Shown: piece after piece, positions 11,147 to 12,580 of the stretch
Position numbering within the stretch: position 1 is the stretch's first letter
Layout of the letters: each line of letters starts with the position of its first letter
DNA from: JAWXBT01 sp964523015
GTDB taxonomy: Bacteria > Bdellovibrionota_C > UBA2361 > J135
Length of the DNA: 12,580 bases
NCBI GenBank assembly: GCA_964523015.1
Contig: CAZFXN010000064.1
Coordinates: 1 to 12,580 of the forward strand
Direction: 5' to 3'
Made by a program: the position numbers and the translations under genes
Notes under the pieces: generated by a model
Told to the model about the DNA's origin: nothing
Seen by the model: the letters and a program-made list of their open reading frames with translations, nothing else
The model's database searches: none

Positions 11147-12580
11147 CTACGAGGCACCGCTTTGAATCTCATTTGTATCACTGACCTTAAGACTCTCAGT
11201 CTTACTAGAGAGACCCTCCAACTCTTTGCCTGCAAGTTGATAGATCTCTGATTGATAGTAAAAATCTTTTAGCGCACCAAGGAGTGTCTCATCATCTTTA
11301 GAAGCATCTTTTTTAGCAGAATCTATTTCGGCAATAAGTTCGTTAAATGTTGGATGCGTATATGCTCTTGGGGTTCTTTCTAAAATCTTGTCCTCAGTAT
11401 CCATTCCTTTATCAAATCTTAAATTACCTCCATAACGGTAAAGAGCATAATTTTTCAAGCGCGTTCGATATACATCCTCCTGCTTTCCGTTTAGTTCGTA
11501 ATTAGCCAGTCGGTATCGACCAAGAATCTTTTTAGCATCTTCCATTTTAAGGTCTGCTCTCTCCCCCTGCCAGATCACCTTATTAAGCGCTGCGATATGA
11601 TCGAAATCGATTCGATAAATAAACTGCTCAATATCACATTCTGTGATTCCAAAGTAATTTTTAGCAGTTACTTTTTCGTATTTTTTAAGTGCTAATTTAG
11701 AGAGTTCTAAGATCTTAGGATCTTCAATTAATTCACAATCAGTAAAAAACGCACCTTGATCAATTTTACACATTCTTAATGATTTGTGTCCTTTCTCAAA
11801 GGAATTAAGATCTGCCCAGATTGAATATCTGTAGTTTGAATCAAGGAACATGTAAGGAGTTTTTGAGATCGTTTCACTCTTTAACAAGTCATACTCAGGC
11901 TCAAAGAGATTTATTACAGATCCTCTATTGCCCTTAATACTCTCATGCTCATGAATTTTGCCGGCCTGATAAGGATTAAAGTCTATTATTGATTGATTAA
12001 ATTTCTCTTTATAAGTACGAGCAAGCTCAATTGTTAACAAAACATCATCTCTACTTTGGTGAGTCTGTTTACCTGTTAGTAGATTTAACTCTGTAGTAAC
12101 GGCCTCTAAGGATAATGACAATTTTATTTTTCCATCCTTTCGAAGTTTTTTTGATTTTGGTCTTGGAAAGGATCCATCAGTAAGAGAAAGATATTGAGTT
12201 AGAAGAAAAAGATCAGCTTCATTGACTTTGCTTCTAGGATAATATGGATTTAATCCATTTCTTATAAATGAAGTTCGAAGAAAATTCTGATCAAATCCAA
12301 GATTATTAAAGCCTACCAGGGTAACTAATTTATGTTTTTTAATTTGACTATCTAAAAATGTCCAAAGCTCAAATAGGGCTTCTCTTTCTGTTTTTGTTGC
12401 AGTCTTTTGATGCTCTGTAACGTTAGTTCTATTAGCTAGAATTGCACCAGCACTTGGCAGCTGCAAACGTCCTATCTTGATGTCCCGTGCAAATTCTTCA
12501 AGTACATTAAAATTATGATCAGTTACTATAAAGGAGAGATTTATTATCTGACCAATCGCATTCTTATCGGTCGTTTCAAG
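11147..12580 (-). CDS. sbcB: Exodeoxyribonuclease I (SbcB family), N-terminus outside window
   Basis: The frame is open to the right edge; 477 residues are visible, nearly full length (E. coli ExoI is 475). It is a DEDDh 3'-5' exonuclease on single-stranded DNA, used in repair, recombination and mismatch repair. The first visible residues LETT are the end of motif I (the Asp lies just off the window). VGFNNLGFD (89-97) is motif II with Asp97, as in GYNNVRFD of E. coli; SLSLEAVTTELNL followed by HQSRDDVLLTIELA (His174, Asp179) is motif III. The C-terminal part has the helical ExoI tail, including TRLKNYALYRYGGNL in place of the YRARNFP block, which is only weakly similar, so this is a diverged member. 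It ends in a polar tail. On the same strand as the recombinase but separated by 152 bases, so not obviously cotranscribed. It probably belongs to the host chromosome. Confidence 0.85.
   Translation of the reverse strand, partial: LETTDKNAIGQIINLSFIVTDHNFNVLEEFARDIKIGRLQLPSAGAILANRTNVTEHQKTATKTEREALFELWTFLDSQIKKHKLVTLVGFNNLGFDQNFLRTSFIRNGLNPYYPRSKVNEADLFLLTQYLSLTDGSFPRPKSKKLRKDGKIKLSLSLEAVTTELNLLTGKQTHQSRDDVLLTIELARTYKEKFNQSIIDFNPYQAGKIHEHESIKGNRGSVINLFEPEYDLLKSETISKTPYMFLDSNYRYSIWADLNSFEKGHKSLRMCKIDQGAFFTDCELIEDPKILELSKLALKKYEKVTAKNYFGITECDIEQFIYRIDFDHIAALNKVIWQGERADLKMEDAKKILGRYRLANYELNGKQEDVYRTRLKNYALYRYGGNLRFDKGMDTEDKILERTPRAYTHPTFNELIAEIDSAKKDASKDDETLLGALKDFYYQSEIYQLAGKELEGLSSKTESLKVSDTNEIQSGAS

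Noticed and set aside
1..12580. CRISPR array, tRNA or rRNA genes
   Set aside because: No regular repeat-spacer pattern, cloverleaf or rRNA-like stretch was found on reading both strands.

Overview
The window looks like a scaffold from a low-GC (roughly 37-40 % by eye) Gram-negative bacterium. The evidence is two short lipoproteins with lipoboxes (one with a BamE/SmpA-like domain), secreted proteins with Sec signals, an exodeoxyribonuclease I of the proteobacterial SbcB type, parts of an F-type conjugation apparatus and a good sigma-54 promoter match. I cannot name the taxon. Several genes appear to start with TTG. A run of exactly 100 Ns (5035-5134) is a scaffold join, so the left and right halves may be further apart than drawn, or wrongly joined.

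Left half (1-5034). The 3' end of a secreted trypsin-like serine protease (GDSGG motif) converges with a leftward pair of lipoprotein genes. After a 400-base non-coding stretch with short repeats comes a rightward, tightly packed set: two doubtful small ORFs, a secreted TraW-like protein, a large secreted protein that resembles TraU/PFL_4710-type conjugation proteins, and a secreted thioredoxin-fold TrbC-like protein. The order W-U-C is that of the F transfer region, so I read this as a fragment of a diverged type-F (mating-pair formation) secretion system. The proteins are far from the well-known versions and the assignment is moderate.

Middle (5135-5577). On the minus strand there is a coherent transcription unit with no protein in it: a 7-bp inverted repeat, a -24/-12 sigma-54 promoter, about 130 transcribed bases with two CUCCU (anti-Shine-Dalgarno) segments, and an intrinsic terminator with an eight-U tail. 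It is either a sigma-54-dependent small RNA or an attenuated leader of a signal-peptide gene whose start lies at the edge of the gap.

Right half (5578-12580). An orphan branched-chain-amino-acid-type binding protein is followed by a nucleosidase (MTA/SAH nucleosidase superfamily), an overlapping radical-SAM protein of the spore photoproduct lyase family, and a small unknown gene; the last three look like one operon. The lyase-like protein keeps the CX3CX2C cluster but lacks the cysteine and one of the two tyrosines of the hydrogen-relay of true spore photoproduct lyase. Its partner belongs to the family that destroys 5'-deoxyadenosine, the by-product of SAM-consuming radical enzymes; this pairing is the most interesting protein-level observation. 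A higher-GC block then follows, with an unknown gene between strong hairpins and a complete tyrosine recombinase on the opposite strand, which suggests an integrated element or its remnant. The window ends inside an exonuclease I gene on the minus strand.
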